64,000 nt of DNA, taken from NCBI RefSeq assembly GCF_024701975.1, contig NZ_JANLNM010000005.1, positions 124,001 to 188,000 on the forward strand, given 5' to 3'. How positions within the stretch are numbered: the first letter of the stretch is position 1; each line of letters starts with the position of its first letter. Origin of the DNA: Variovorax sp. ZS18.2.2. GTDB lineage: Bacteria; Pseudomonadota; Gammaproteobacteria; Burkholderiales; Burkholderiaceae_C. The notes below the pieces were generated by a model. It ran no database searches. It saw only the letters and a list, made by a program, of their open reading frames with translations, and was not told where the DNA came from. The position numbers and the translations under genes are program-made. Positions 17,309 to 26,747 of the stretch are shown piece by piece.

Positions 17309-18673
17309 ATGTTCCCTACTTCTTTTCCGGCAGCGCCGATCATGCGATCCACGCGCCAACCCTTTCGCTCCGCCAGTCTTTGGGTCGTCGCGCTGACGCT
17401 CTGCGCGAGCGCCATCGGCCAGAGCGCTCATGCGCAGCAGACGCTCTCTCTCGACGCAGCGCTGCGGCTCGCCGAGGAGCGCTCGCGCCAACTCGTCGCG
17501 CAGGACGCGGCCGCCGGCGCCGCGCGCTCGATGGCCGTGGCCGCCGGGCAACTCCCCGACCCGGTGCTCAAGGCCGGCATCAGCAACCTGCCGGTCAACG
17601 GCAGCGACCGGTTCAGTCTCACGCGCGATTTCATGACCATGCGTTCGATCGGGGTGATGCAGGAGTTCACCCGCTCCGACAAGCGCCAGGCCCACGCGGC
17701 GCGCTTTGACCGGGAAGCCGAGGTCGCCGAAGCGGGCCGCGCCGTAGCCTTGGCCAACCTGCGGCGCGACACCGCGATCGCCTGGCTTGATCGCTATTAC
17801 CAGGGGCGGATGCGAGAACTGCTGCAAACCCAACGCGCCGAGCTGAACCTGCAGATCGAGAGCGCCGACGCCGCCTACCGCGGTGGCCGCGGCACACAGG
17901 CCGATGTGTTCACGGCGCGCTCCGCATTGGCGCAACTGGACGACCGCATCCTTGCGCAGGAGCGCCAGATCGCCACGGCCCAGACGCGTCTGGCGCGCTG
18001 GGTCGGGCCGGGCACCCTCCAGCCCTCGATGGTGCTCCCGGATCTGGGCTCCGTGCGCCTGGACGCCCGCAATCTGGAGGCCCAGATCGGTGAGCACCCG
18101 CAGATCGCGCTGATGGAGCGGCAGGAAGCGGCGGCGCGCGCGGAAGCCGACGTCGCGCAAAGCAACAAGCGCTCCGACTGGAGTGTCGAGCTGATGTACA
18201 GCCAGCGGGGGGCAGCCTACTCGAACATGGTGTCGCTGAACCTGTCGATCCCGCTGCAGTTGGACCAGAAGAATCGCCAGGATCGGGAACTCGCGGCCAA
18301 GCTGGCGGCGGTCGAGCAACTGCAGGCCCAGCGTGAGGAAGCGACGCGAGAGAGTGCCGCCGAGGCGCTCTCATGGTTGCAGCAGTGGCAGAGCAACCGC
18401 AAACGGCTCGCCCTGTACGACAGCTCGCTCATTCCGCTCGCCGCCGACCGCAGGCAAGCAGTGCTGGCTGCCTACCGCGGCGGTGCGGGCACTTTGAGCG
18501 CCGCACTCGAGACACGACGCATGGAGATCGACACGCGCCTGGAACGCCTTCGCCTCGAGATGGAGACCGCTGCGCTCTGGGCCCAACTCGAGTTCCTGAT
18601 CCCCGCCACCCATCTAGCGCTCGATACCGGCCCGTCTGCGGCCGCGGGCGAGACCAAGGAGCCGCAGAAATGA
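17309..18673 (+). CDS. cusC: CusC-type outer-membrane factor of the copper RND pump
   Basis: The product has 454 residues with an N-terminal export signal ending SAHAQ and the two-repeat TolC architecture (LPDPVLKAGISNLPVNG in the first repeat). Long helices bear GRGTQADVFTARSALAQLDD, typical of CusC/CzcC. It forms the channel through the outer membrane that docks to CusBA. AGGAGATTCC precedes the ATG at 17,309, which decides the start; the frame remains open upstream to 17,234. Its stop overlaps the cusB start by 4 bases, as expected for a tripartite pump operon. Confidence 0.9.
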   Translation: MFPTSFPAAPIMRSTRQPFRSASLWVVALTLCASAIGQSAHAQQTLSLDAALRLAEERSRQLVAQDAAAGAARSMAVAAGQLPDPVLKAGISNLPVNGSDRFSLTRDFMTMRSIGVMQEFTRSDKRQAHAARFDREAEVAEAGRAVALANLRRDTAIAWLDRYYQGRMRELLQTQRAELNLQIESADAAYRGGRGTQADVFTARSALAQLDDRILAQERQIATAQTRLARWVGPGTLQPSMVLPDLGSVRLDARNLEAQIGEHPQIALMERQEAAARAEADVAQSNKRSDWSVELMYSQRGAAYSNMVSLNLSIPLQLDQKNRQDRELAAKLAAVEQLQAQREEATRESAAEALSWLQQWQSNRKRLALYDSSLIPLAADRRQAVLAAYRGGAGTLSAALETRRMEIDTRLERLRLEMETAALWAQLEFLIPATHLALDTGPSAAAGETKEPQK

Positions 18674-20394
18674 AAGCAAGACCTCTCGTCCTTGGACTGA
18701 TCGCGGCAGCAGTCCTCGCTGCGGCAGCCTTCGGTGCTTACACCTTCGGGGTACAGCGCGGCAGGAACCTGGGACCATCGTCCGCCTCCTCCGGGGGCAC
18801 GTCATCGATGGCCACACCGTCAGCGAGCACAACGGCTGCTCCTGCAGCCTCTCCCAACGAAACCGGCGAAGACGCAACACGGCGCCACATCGCAGCGGGC
18901 CTCAAGGCCGGTGACACCGACCCGAACAACGGCAAGAAGATCCTCTATTACCACGACCCCATGGTGCCCGGAAACAGGTTCGACAAGCCGGCCAAATCGC
19001 CCTTCATGGACATGATGATGTCGCCCGTCTACGCGGGTGGCGACGGCGACCAGAACAGTGTGACGGTGAGTGCGCGCGTGCAGCAGAACCTGGGCGTGCG
19101 AACCGCTGTGGTGTCCGAGGGCATCGTGTCGCCGCAAGTGACCACGGTCGGCAGCATCGCCTTCAACGAGCGCGACCAAGTCATCGTGCAGGCCCGGGCG
19201 ACCGGGTACGTCGAACGCCTGAACGTGCGTGCCACGCTCGACCAAGTAAAAAAAGGCCAGCCACTCGCTGAGCTCTATGTCCCGGAATGGATCGCGGCAC
19301 AGGAGGAGTTTCTGTCGGTGCAGCGCATGCGCGGCACTGACCTGGCCTCGCTGGTCGACGGCGCGCGCCAACGCATGCGCCAGGTCGGCATGAACGACGG
19401 GCAGATCGAACTCGTCACGCGCAGCGGCCGCACCCAGCCTCGCATCACGCTGGTCGCGCCCATCAGTGGTGTCGTCACGGAACTGGCCGCGCGCGAAGGC
19501 ATGACGGTGAGTGCTGGCACCACGCTGTTTCGCATCAACGGCCTGGCCACCGTCTGGGCCAATGCCGAAGTTCCCGAGAGCCAGTCGGCCCTGGTGCGTC
19601 TGGGCGCCCGGGTGCAGGCCAGAACGCCTGCCGCGCCCGGCGAGACCTTTGACGGCAAGGTGCAGGCCATTCTTCCCGATGTGAATCCGGCGACGCGCAC
19701 CCTGAAGGCTCGCCTGGAGCTGGCCAATCCGACAGGCAGGCTGGTGCCCGGCATGTTCGTGTCGATGCAGTTCACGGACATGCGTGCCGACAAGGCGCTG
19801 TTGATCCCGACCGAAGCCGTCGTCCAGACGGGCAAGCGCGCGGTTGTCATGCTGGCGGAGGACAACGGCCGGTTCCGGCCGGTCGACGTTGAAATCGGCC
19901 TCGAAACCGGCGGCCAGACCGAGATCAAGCGCGGGCTGCAGGCCGGCCAGCGTGTCGTGGTTTCCTCTCAGTTCCTGATCGACTCGGAGGCCAGCCTCAA
20001 GGGGGTCGAGGCGCGCCTGAATGCCGCGCCCGGCACCGCGGCGCCTGCGACGCCCGCTTCCGCCACGCCGGCTGCAGGGGTTCCAAGGCACGTGGGCGAA
20101 GGCAAGGTGGAAAGCATCACCAAGGACGCGATGACCTTCTCGCACGGCCCGATTCCGACGATGAAGTGGGGCGCAATGACCATGGAGTTCAAGCTGCCGC
20201 CCGGCGGCGCGCCAGGCAACCTGAAGCCCGGCGACCGCGCGAGCTTCGAGTTCTTCATCGACACGGACGACCTGCCGCAACTCACCCGGGTGACACCCAT
20301 GGCAGGGGCTTCCGCGGCTGGCATCTCTGCGGACCCCAAGACCTCCTCAGCAGCTATGCCAGTGTCGCCCGCACCGTCGGGAAGCAAGCCATGA
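18670..20394 (+). CDS. cusB: CusB-type periplasmic adaptor with C-terminal CusF domain
   Basis: This 574-residue membrane-fusion protein has an N-terminal anchor (LVLGLIAAAVLAAAAFGAYTF). Next comes a heavy-metal-binding segment (ILYYHDPMVPGNRFDKPAKS, then SPFMDMMMSPVY), where CusB Met residues bind Cu(I). The hairpin, lipoyl and beta-barrel domains follow. The last ~90 residues are a separate CusF-like fold with FSHGPIPTMKWGAMTMEF, keeping the His-Trp-Met-Met copper site. Thus chaperone and adaptor are one chain. It overlaps cusC and cusA by 4 bases each. Copper specificity is supported by the intact CusF site. Confidence 0.92.
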   Translation: MKARPLVLGLIAAAVLAAAAFGAYTFGVQRGRNLGPSSASSGGTSSMATPSASTTAAPAASPNETGEDATRRHIAAGLKAGDTDPNNGKKILYYHDPMVPGNRFDKPAKSPFMDMMMSPVYAGGDGDQNSVTVSARVQQNLGVRTAVVSEGIVSPQVTTVGSIAFNERDQVIVQARATGYVERLNVRATLDQVKKGQPLAELYVPEWIAAQEEFLSVQRMRGTDLASLVDGARQRMRQVGMNDGQIELVTRSGRTQPRITLVAPISGVVTELAAREGMTVSAGTTLFRINGLATVWANAEVPESQSALVRLGARVQARTPAAPGETFDGKVQAILPDVNPATRTLKARLELANPTGRLVPGMFVSMQFTDMRADKALLIPTEAVVQTGKRAVVMLAEDNGRFRPVDVEIGLETGGQTEIKRGLQAGQRVVVSSQFLIDSEASLKGVEARLNAAPGTAAPATPASATPAAGVPRHVGEGKVESITKDAMTFSHGPIPTMKWGAMTMEFKLPPGGAPGNLKPGDRASFEFFIDTDDLPQLTRVTPMAGASAAGISADPKTSSAAMPVSPAPSGSKP

Positions 20395-23300
20395 TCGCTA
20401 AGCTCATTCGATGGTCCATCGCCAACCGCTTCCTGGTACTGCTGGCGACGCTGATGGTCAGCGCCTGGGGCGTGTATTCCGTCCTGCGCACCCCGCTAGA
20501 CGCGCTGCCGGACCTCTCCGACGTGCAGGTGATCATCCGTACCACCTATCCCGGCCAGGCGCCGCGCATCGTCGAGAACCAGATCACCTACCCACTGACC
20601 ACCACCATGCTGTCGGTGCCGGGGGCCAAGACGGTTCGCGGCTATTCCTTCTTCGGGGATTCGTTCGTCTATGTGCTGTTCGAGGACGGCACCGATCTGT
20701 ACTGGGCACGCTCACGGGTGCTGGAATACCTGAACCAGGTGCAGTCGCGCCTGCCGGCGGCTGCCAAGGCTTCGCTCGGCCCCGACGCCACCGGCGTGGG
20801 GTGGATCTACCAGTACGCGCTGGTCGACCACGGGGGCACACAGGACGCCTCGCAGTTGCGCGCCTTGCAGGACTGGTTCCTCAAGTACGAACTGAAGACC
20901 GTGCCCAATGTGGCCGAGGTCGCCTCGATCGGTGGCATGGTGCGCCAGTACCAGGTCGTGCTCGATCCCGAGAAGCTCGCCGCCTACCGGATTCCGCACA
21001 CCAAGGCGGTGGAGGCGATCCAGAAAGCCAACCAGGAAACCGGCGGCTCGGTGCTCGAGCTCGGCGAGGCGGAATACATGGTGCGCGCCTCGGGCTACCT
21101 CCAGGGCCTGGAGGATTTCCGCAAAATCCCGCTGATGACCACCGACGCCGGTGTGTCGGTGCGCCTGGGCGACGTCGCGCGCATCCAGGTCGGACCGGAG
21201 ATGCGCCGAGGTATCGGCGAACTCGATGGCGAAGGCGAAGCTGTCGGTGGCGTGATCGTGATGCGCTCGGGCAAGAACGCGCTGGAGACCATCACCGCCG
21301 TCAAGGAAAAGCTCCAGACCCTGCAGGCCAGCCTGCCCAAAGGCGTGGAAATCGTGCCGACCTACGACCGGTCCAACCTGATCGAGCGAGCGGTGCGCAA
21401 CCTGGGCTTCAAGCTGCTCGAGGAATTCATCGTCGTCGCGGTGGTGTGTTTCGTTTTCCTGTTCCACCTGCGCTCCGCGTTCGTCGCGATCGTCTCGTTG
21501 CCGATCGGCATCTTGGCGGCCTTCATCGTGATGCGCTACCAGGGCGTCAATGCCAACATCATGTCGCTCGGTGGCATCGCCATCGCCATCGGTGCGATGG
21601 TGGATGCCGCGGTGGTGATGATCGAAAACGCCCACAAGCACATCGAGAAGTGGAAGCACGATCACCCGGACCAGACGCTGCGCGGGGAAACCCACTGGCG
21701 CGTGATCGCAGACTCGGCCGCCGAGGTGGGCCCTGCGCTGTTCTTCTCGCTGCTCATCATCACGCTGTCCTTCATTCCCGTCTTCACGCTGGAAGCTCAG
21801 GAAGGGCGGATGTTCTCGCCGCTGGCCTTCACCAAGACCTACGCGATGGCCGCCGCAGCCGGACTCTCGGTGACGTTGATCCCGGTGCTGATGGGCTACC
21901 TGATCCGCGGCAGGATTCCCGATGAGAAGACCAACCCGTTGAACCGGCTGCTCATCGCTGTCTATCAGCCGCTGTTGAACGCGGTATTGCGCTGGCCCAA
22001 ACTGACGCTGTCGGGTGCTGTGGTCGTGCTGGTGCTGAGTCTTTGGCCGTTGCAGCACATCGGCGGCGAGTTCATGCCGCGCCTGGACGAGGGCGACCTG
22101 CTCTACATGCCATCGGCATTGCCGGGACTGTCGGCGGGCAAGGCCGCTGAGTTGTTGCAACAGACCGACCGGCTGATCAAGATGGTTCCCGAGGTGGCGA
22201 GCGTCTACGGCAAGGCCGGGCGCGCGGAGTCGGCGACCGATCCGGCGCCGATGGAGATGTTCGAGACCACCATCCAGTTCAAGCCGCAGGACCAGTGGCG
22301 CGCCGGCATGACGCAGGACAAGCTGGTCGAAGAACTCGACCGCATCGTCAAGGTGCCTGGCCTGACCAACATCTGGGTGCCGCCGATCCGCAATCGGATC
22401 GACATGCTGGCGACGGGCATCAAGAGCCCGGTGGGCGTCAAGGTGGCAGGCACCGACCTGGCCACCATCGACCGCATCACCGGCGAGATCGAGCGCGTGC
22501 TCAAGAACGTACCGGGCGTATCAAGCGCCTTGGCCGAACGGCTCACCGGCGGCCGGTACGTGGACGTGAACATCAAGCGTGACGAGGCGGCGCGGTTCGG
22601 CATGAACATCGCCGATGTGCAATCGGTCATCGCCTCGGCGGTGGGCGGCGAGAACATCGGCGAGACGGTCGAAGGCCTGCAGCGTTTCCCGATCAACGTG
22701 CGCTACCCGCGCGAGATCCGCGGCTCGCTGGAGCAACTGCGCTCCCTTCCGGTCGTCACCGAGCGCGGCGCGCGGTTGGTGCTCTCCGACGTAGCGGACA
22801 TCCGTGTCACCGACGGGCCACCGATGCTGCGCAGCGAGAACGCGCGGCTGTCCGGCTGGGTCTACGTGGACATTCGGGGTCGGGACCTGCGCTCGGCGGT
22901 GCAGGACATGCAGCGCATGGTTGCCAAGGAGGTGAAGCTGCCGCCGGGCTACGCGGTGTCATGGTCCGGTCAGTTCGAGTTCCTGGAGCGTGCCACAGCG
23001 AAATTGAAGGTCGTGGTGCCGTTCACGCTGCTCATCATCTTCGTGCTGCTGTATCTGACCTTCAAGCGCTTCGACGAGGCCTTGCTGATCATGGCGGCAC
23101 TGCCGTTCGCACTGGTCGGCGGCATCTGGCTGCTCTACCTGCTCAGCTACAACCTTTCTGTCGCCGGCGCGGTCGGGTTCATCGCTCTCGCAGGGGTGTC
23201 GGCGGAGTTCGGTGTGATCATGCTGCTGTACCTGAAGCACGCCTGGGACGATCGCGTTACCGAGGGCAAGACAAGCACCGCTGACCTGCTGGACGCGATC

Positions 23301-23570
23301 CGCGAAGGCGCGGTGCTGCGCGTGCGACCCAAAGCCATGACGGTGGCCGTCATCCTGGCGGGCCTGTTCCCGATCATGTGGGGGACTGGCACCGGCTCGG
23401 AGGTGATGCAGCGAATTGCCGCGCCGATGGTGGGCGGGATGATCACGGCGCCGCTGCTGTCGATGTTCGTGATCCCCGCGGCGTACCTGCTGATGCGGCG
23501 GCCGCGCGAACCGCGTGACGCGCATGCACCTCGACGCGCGTTCTGGAGAAGAGGCCATGGCCCGACCTGA
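20391..23570 (+). CDS. cusA: CusA-type heavy-metal RND efflux transporter
   Basis: This 1,059-residue inner-membrane pump has the usual twelve membrane segments and two large periplasmic loops. GRAESATDPAPMEMFETTIQ and the AIAIGAMVDAAVVMIENAHK segment are typical of CusA/SilA, the monovalent-cation group of heavy-metal RND pumps. It uses the proton gradient to drive Cu(I)/Ag(I) into the CusC channel. The frame extends upstream to 20,166 but the ATG at 20,391 overlaps the cusB stop and begins on the first helix (MIAKLIRWSIANRFLVLLAT). The following small gene starts inside its 3' end. Confidence 0.94.
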   Translation: MIAKLIRWSIANRFLVLLATLMVSAWGVYSVLRTPLDALPDLSDVQVIIRTTYPGQAPRIVENQITYPLTTTMLSVPGAKTVRGYSFFGDSFVYVLFEDGTDLYWARSRVLEYLNQVQSRLPAAAKASLGPDATGVGWIYQYALVDHGGTQDASQLRALQDWFLKYELKTVPNVAEVASIGGMVRQYQVVLDPEKLAAYRIPHTKAVEAIQKANQETGGSVLELGEAEYMVRASGYLQGLEDFRKIPLMTTDAGVSVRLGDVARIQVGPEMRRGIGELDGEGEAVGGVIVMRSGKNALETITAVKEKLQTLQASLPKGVEIVPTYDRSNLIERAVRNLGFKLLEEFIVVAVVCFVFLFHLRSAFVAIVSLPIGILAAFIVMRYQGVNANIMSLGGIAIAIGAMVDAAVVMIENAHKHIEKWKHDHPDQTLRGETHWRVIADSAAEVGPALFFSLLIITLSFIPVFTLEAQEGRMFSPLAFTKTYAMAAAAGLSVTLIPVLMGYLIRGRIPDEKTNPLNRLLIAVYQPLLNAVLRWPKLTLSGAVVVLVLSLWPLQHIGGEFMPRLDEGDLLYMPSALPGLSAGKAAELLQQTDRLIKMVPEVASVYGKAGRAESATDPAPMEMFETTIQFKPQDQWRAGMTQDKLVEELDRIVKVPGLTNIWVPPIRNRIDMLATGIKSPVGVKVAGTDLATIDRITGEIERVLKNVPGVSSALAERLTGGRYVDVNIKRDEAARFGMNIADVQSVIASAVGGENIGETVEGLQRFPINVRYPREIRGSLEQLRSLPVVTERGARLVLSDVADIRVTDGPPMLRSENARLSGWVYVDIRGRDLRSAVQDMQRMVAKEVKLPPGYAVSWSGQFEFLERATAKLKVVVPFTLLIIFVLLYLTFKRFDEALLIMAALPFALVGGIWLLYLLSYNLSVAGAVGFIALAGVSAEFGVIMLLYLKHAWDDRVTEGKTSTADLLDAIREGAVLRVRPKAMTVAVILAGLFPIMWGTGTGSEVMQRIAAPMVGGMITAPLLSMFVIPAAYLLMRRPREPRDAHAPRRAFWRRGHGPT

Positions 23571-23961
23571 ACGCCTGCAGCAACAACGCACACCTCTCGG
23601 CGTCGCGCTCCTGCTGTATCTGTGCCTGGCCTTGTTCGGCACGACGGCGCTCGCCTCGACGCCTGCGTCGCAGGAGGAGGGATGGGCGGAGCGCTCGATC
23701 GTTTCGGTCGCGACGGCGCCGGTCGCGTTTGCAGGCATGGACGCGACCCCAATGCCGGTGGCCATGGATGCCATGCCCTGCGCGCTGTGCTACAGCGCCC
23801 CGGCGCCGTCGCTGCACGGGATCAGTGATGAATGTCGTGAACATGTGGCAATGGCGTGGCCGGTGCATGTTTCGCCGGTACCTGAGGCGACTTATTTCGA
23901 CCCTGGAGGTCGGCACGTACGGTTGCCGGTGCGCATCCTGTACTGCCGTTGGCTGGATTGA
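23557..23961 (+). CDS. Small exported Cys-containing protein following cusA
   Basis: This 134-residue protein has one hydrophobic segment (GVALLLYLCLALFGTTALA), a middle MPCALCYSAPAPSLHG with a CxxC pair, and the C-terminus LPVRILYCRWLD. The ATG at 23,557 has GGAGAAGAGG before it and overlaps the end of cusA, so it is translationally coupled. The tail is similar in style to that of the gene before cusC (AILHCVYRT). I know no function; it may be a copper-binding accessory of the pump. Confidence 0.72.
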   Translation: MARPERLQQQRTPLGVALLLYLCLALFGTTALASTPASQEEGWAERSIVSVATAPVAFAGMDATPMPVAMDAMPCALCYSAPAPSLHGISDECREHVAMAWPVHVSPVPEATYFDPGGRHVRLPVRILYCRWLD

Positions 23962-24022
23962 TCGGCGACAGCGAGTGTCACAGCTCGCGTTTGTTTCCGT
24001 TCACCAATTCCAGGAGTTCATC

Positions 24023-24316
24023 ATGAAAAAGTCATTCCTCATTCTCATCGGCGCCCTGACCTTGGGTGTCGCCGCAACCGCTCTGGCAGGACCTGACTTC
24101 CAGGTCATCGAGCAAGGACGCAAGGCCGCACAAGTTGCAGCCGCTGAACGCCGAGCCGATACGCTGGCCGGCAAAGGCGCGCCGAACTGCCCGCCGCCGC
24201 CACTCGTCCTGCCGTTGGACCATGGCCCGCGTGCACTGACTACGCCGGGCGAAAACCGTTGGCGCAAGGCACGGTACGAAGCCGAGTTGAAGGCTTGCAA
24301 GAACATGCCGTCGTAA
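24023..24316 (+). CDS. Small secreted protein, last gene of the cus block
   Basis: The product has 97 residues with a clear signal peptide (MKKSFLILIGALTLGVAATA LAG). The mature part contains DFQVIEQGRKAAQVAAAERR and a short Pro-rich segment with Cys and His (PNCPPPPLVLPLDHGPRA), ending with KACKNMPS. AGGAGTTC stands before the ATG. I recognise no family with certainty. Its position directly after the cus genes and on the same strand suggests copper induction. Two cysteines and one His could bind metal or form a disulfide. Confidence 0.7.
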   Translation: MKKSFLILIGALTLGVAATALAGPDFQVIEQGRKAAQVAAAERRADTLAGKGAPNCPPPPLVLPLDHGPRALTTPGENRWRKARYEAELKACKNMPS

Positions 24317-24560
24317 TGCCTGCCAGCGCCCGTCAGCCACCTGCGTCTTTCGGGTGCTGAGGATTTTTGTGGCTCGCGATCCTGGCTGACATGGGCGCCA
24401 GTCTTGCGATCGGTTTCAACAGCCTGCGCCTGCTTCGACCAGGGGCGACGACAGCTGAGGGGGATTTTCCAGGGCCGTGTGACCCCGCCTTGTTCTTGCG
24501 CGCCTGGCCAGGAGTCATTTCCATCACTTACCCGAGCAGCGAAGCGAGTTTTCAATAAAA

Positions 24561-24575
24561 TGAGAATCAATAGCA
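24561..24575 (+). promoter_or_regulatory. Putative Fur box before the cytochrome-FTR1 gene
   Basis: TGAGAATCAATAGCA matches the 7-1-7 Fur core TGATAATnATTATCA at 11 of 14 fixed positions. It lies 11 bases before the ATG at 24,586 in an AT-rich stretch. It suggests iron repression of the permease gene. Confidence 0.55.
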
Positions 24576-24585
24576 CTACAACAAC

Positions 24586-26535
24586 ATGAAAATGCTCTCA
24601 CTCTGCGCCAGGCGATTCCTGGCTGTGACGGCGCTTCTCGCGCTCTGGACGTCTTCTCTTGCTTGGGCTGCGGACTCCGCGGCGAGCGATCAAGCCAAGC
24701 AGACTTGGCAACTACTGGATTACCTTGCGGTCGACTACGGCGGCGCGGTGAGTGGCGGCAAGATCCAGAGTGCCAGCGAATACGAAGAAATGAAGGAGTT
24801 TGCTGCGACGGCTGGGCACCAGCTCGCCGCACTGCCGAGCACGCCGGCACTTCCGGATCTGCAACGCCAAGCCACGGCGCTGAGCGAACTCATCGCGAAC
24901 AAGGCCGACGCGAAGGCTGTGGCCGACAACGCCCATTCGCTGGCTGCGGCACTGGTCAAGGCCTACCCGTTCCCGCTCTCGCCATCCAAACCACCGGATC
25001 TCGTGCGCGCCAAGGTGCTGTTTGAAGCCAACTGCGCGGCGTGCCACGGGGCGACCGGCCGGGGCGATGGCCCGCTCGGTGCAAAGCTGACCCCGCCACC
25101 GATCGCGTTCACCGATCGCGACCGGGCACGCTCGCGCAGTGTGCTCGCGCTCTATCAGGTCGTCTCTCAAGGCGTCGCAGGTACGCCGATGCCCAGTTTC
25201 GCCACGCTGTCAGACGAGGATCGGTGGGCATTGGCATTTTTTGCAGGGACGCTGTCGCACGACGACGCCATGCGCACGCGCGGTGAACAAGCCTGGGGCC
25301 GGGACGCCTCGGCCAAGGCCGTCTTTCCCGACTTGGCGGCCGCCGCGACATTGACCGAGGCTGCCTTGTCCGAGCGGATGCCTCCAGACGCAGCGCGCGA
25401 CCTCACCGCCTACGTTCGAAGCCACCCGGAAGCGACTGTTGCAACCGGCGGTACGGGTGGGCTGGGTCTGGCCCGCACACGCCTTCAGGAGAGCCTTGCC
25501 GCGGCGCGCGCGGGGGATCAGGCCAACGCGACACGGTTGGGCTTGTCGGCCTATCTGGATGGCTTCGAGCCGCTTGAACCGGCATTGCGAGCGCGCAACC
25601 AAGTACTTCTCACCGAAGTGGAGAACTCCATGCTGGCCTACCGCGGCGCGCTTGCCAGCGGCAAGCTGGAACAAGCGGACGCTGCAGCGCAGAAGCTCGA
25701 TTACCTCTTTGCCCAAGTCGATAGCGAGCTGGGAGCGGACAAGGCCGACCCGCTGACCACCTTCATTGCGTCGATCACCATCCTGCTTCGTGAAGGAGTA
25801 GAGGCGCTGCTGATCGTCGTCGGCATGGTGGCTTTCCTGAAGAAAGCGGAGCGGCGCGATGTACTGGCCTATGTCCATGGCGGCTGGATCGTGGCACTCG
25901 CCTGCGGGGGCCTGACCTGGGCCGCGGCAACCTACTTCGTGAGCATCAGCGGCGCCAGCCGCGAAGTGACCGAAGGGGTGTCCTCGCTCTTCGCGGCCGT
26001 CGTTCTGCTGAGCGTTGGTCTCTGGATGCACCAGAAGAGCACCGCTGGCAAATGGCAGGCCTATCTGAAGGAAAAGCTCTCCGCAGCCATGACACGCCGA
26101 TCGGCATGGGCATTGTTCGCGCTGTCGTTCATTGCCGTCTATCGAGAGGTCTTCGAGACGGTGTTGTTCTACTCTGCACTGGCAGGTGACGGCAACAACG
26201 GCGCCTTGCTCGGCGGGCTGCTGGGTGGGATGGCCGTCCTCGCCGTCCTCGCATGGCTCATGCTGCGCACCAGCGCGCGCATGCCCATCGGTAAATTCTT
26301 CAGCCTCAGTTCGATCCTGGTGGCGGTGCTCGCAGTCGTGCTCGCTGGCAAGGGTGTCGCGGGCCTTCAGGAGGCGGGCTGGTTGAGCGCAAGTCCGATT
26401 CATTGGCCGCGCATCGAGGTACTCGGGATGTATCCGTCCGCTGAGACCACAATTGCGCAAGCCGTGGTCCTGGTCGTTGCGCTGGCGGGCTTTGCGCTGA
26501 ACTCGGTGAGGGCACGACGGCCTCGGCCAGCATGA
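24586..26535 (+). CDS. FTR1-family iron permease with N-terminal cytochrome c domain
   Basis: The product has 649 residues: signal peptide, a helical periplasmic region, a c-type cytochrome domain with FEANCAACHGATGRGDG near residue 149, a second helical region, and a C-terminal FTR1 permease of about seven membrane segments. The two iron motifs of FTR1 are present as REGVEALL (~403) and YREVFE (~519). FTR1 permeases take up iron after oxidation by a partner oxidase; here a built-in cytochrome may receive the electrons. A Fur-like box lies directly upstream. It sits between copper and arsenic clusters and may replace iron lost under copper stress, which is inference. Confidence 0.9.
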   Translation: MKMLSLCARRFLAVTALLALWTSSLAWAADSAASDQAKQTWQLLDYLAVDYGGAVSGGKIQSASEYEEMKEFAATAGHQLAALPSTPALPDLQRQATALSELIANKADAKAVADNAHSLAAALVKAYPFPLSPSKPPDLVRAKVLFEANCAACHGATGRGDGPLGAKLTPPPIAFTDRDRARSRSVLALYQVVSQGVAGTPMPSFATLSDEDRWALAFFAGTLSHDDAMRTRGEQAWGRDASAKAVFPDLAAAATLTEAALSERMPPDAARDLTAYVRSHPEATVATGGTGGLGLARTRLQESLAAARAGDQANATRLGLSAYLDGFEPLEPALRARNQVLLTEVENSMLAYRGALASGKLEQADAAAQKLDYLFAQVDSELGADKADPLTTFIASITILLREGVEALLIVVGMVAFLKKAERRDVLAYVHGGWIVALACGGLTWAAATYFVSISGASREVTEGVSSLFAAVVLLSVGLWMHQKSTAGKWQAYLKEKLSAAMTRRSAWALFALSFIAVYREVFETVLFYSALAGDGNNGALLGGLLGGMAVLAVLAWLMLRTSARMPIGKFFSLSSILVAVLAVVLAGKGVAGLQEAGWLSASPIHWPRIEVLGMYPSAETTIAQAVVLVVALAGFALNSVRARRPRPA

Positions 26536-26747
26536 AGCAAATGGCTGCAAGCCATTGAAGCGAAGGGTTTGGCGTGTCGCTGCAGCTTGGCAGCACAGTG
26601 ACATAGTTGATCTGCGCACGTGTTTTCAGTGCATCAGAAAACTCCATTGAGCACCCCAGCCAACTGATTGCAACGGGACGGAAGTGGTGTTGACCTGCTG
26701 CGCAGCCAGAATGCGCTGTATCTCTGCGCATACTCAACAAGGTCCAT

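Noticed and set aside
26536..26747. GTGACATAGTTGATC as a further cop box before the MFS gene
   Set aside because: The second half-site does not fit TGTNAT, so the match is partial and likely chance.
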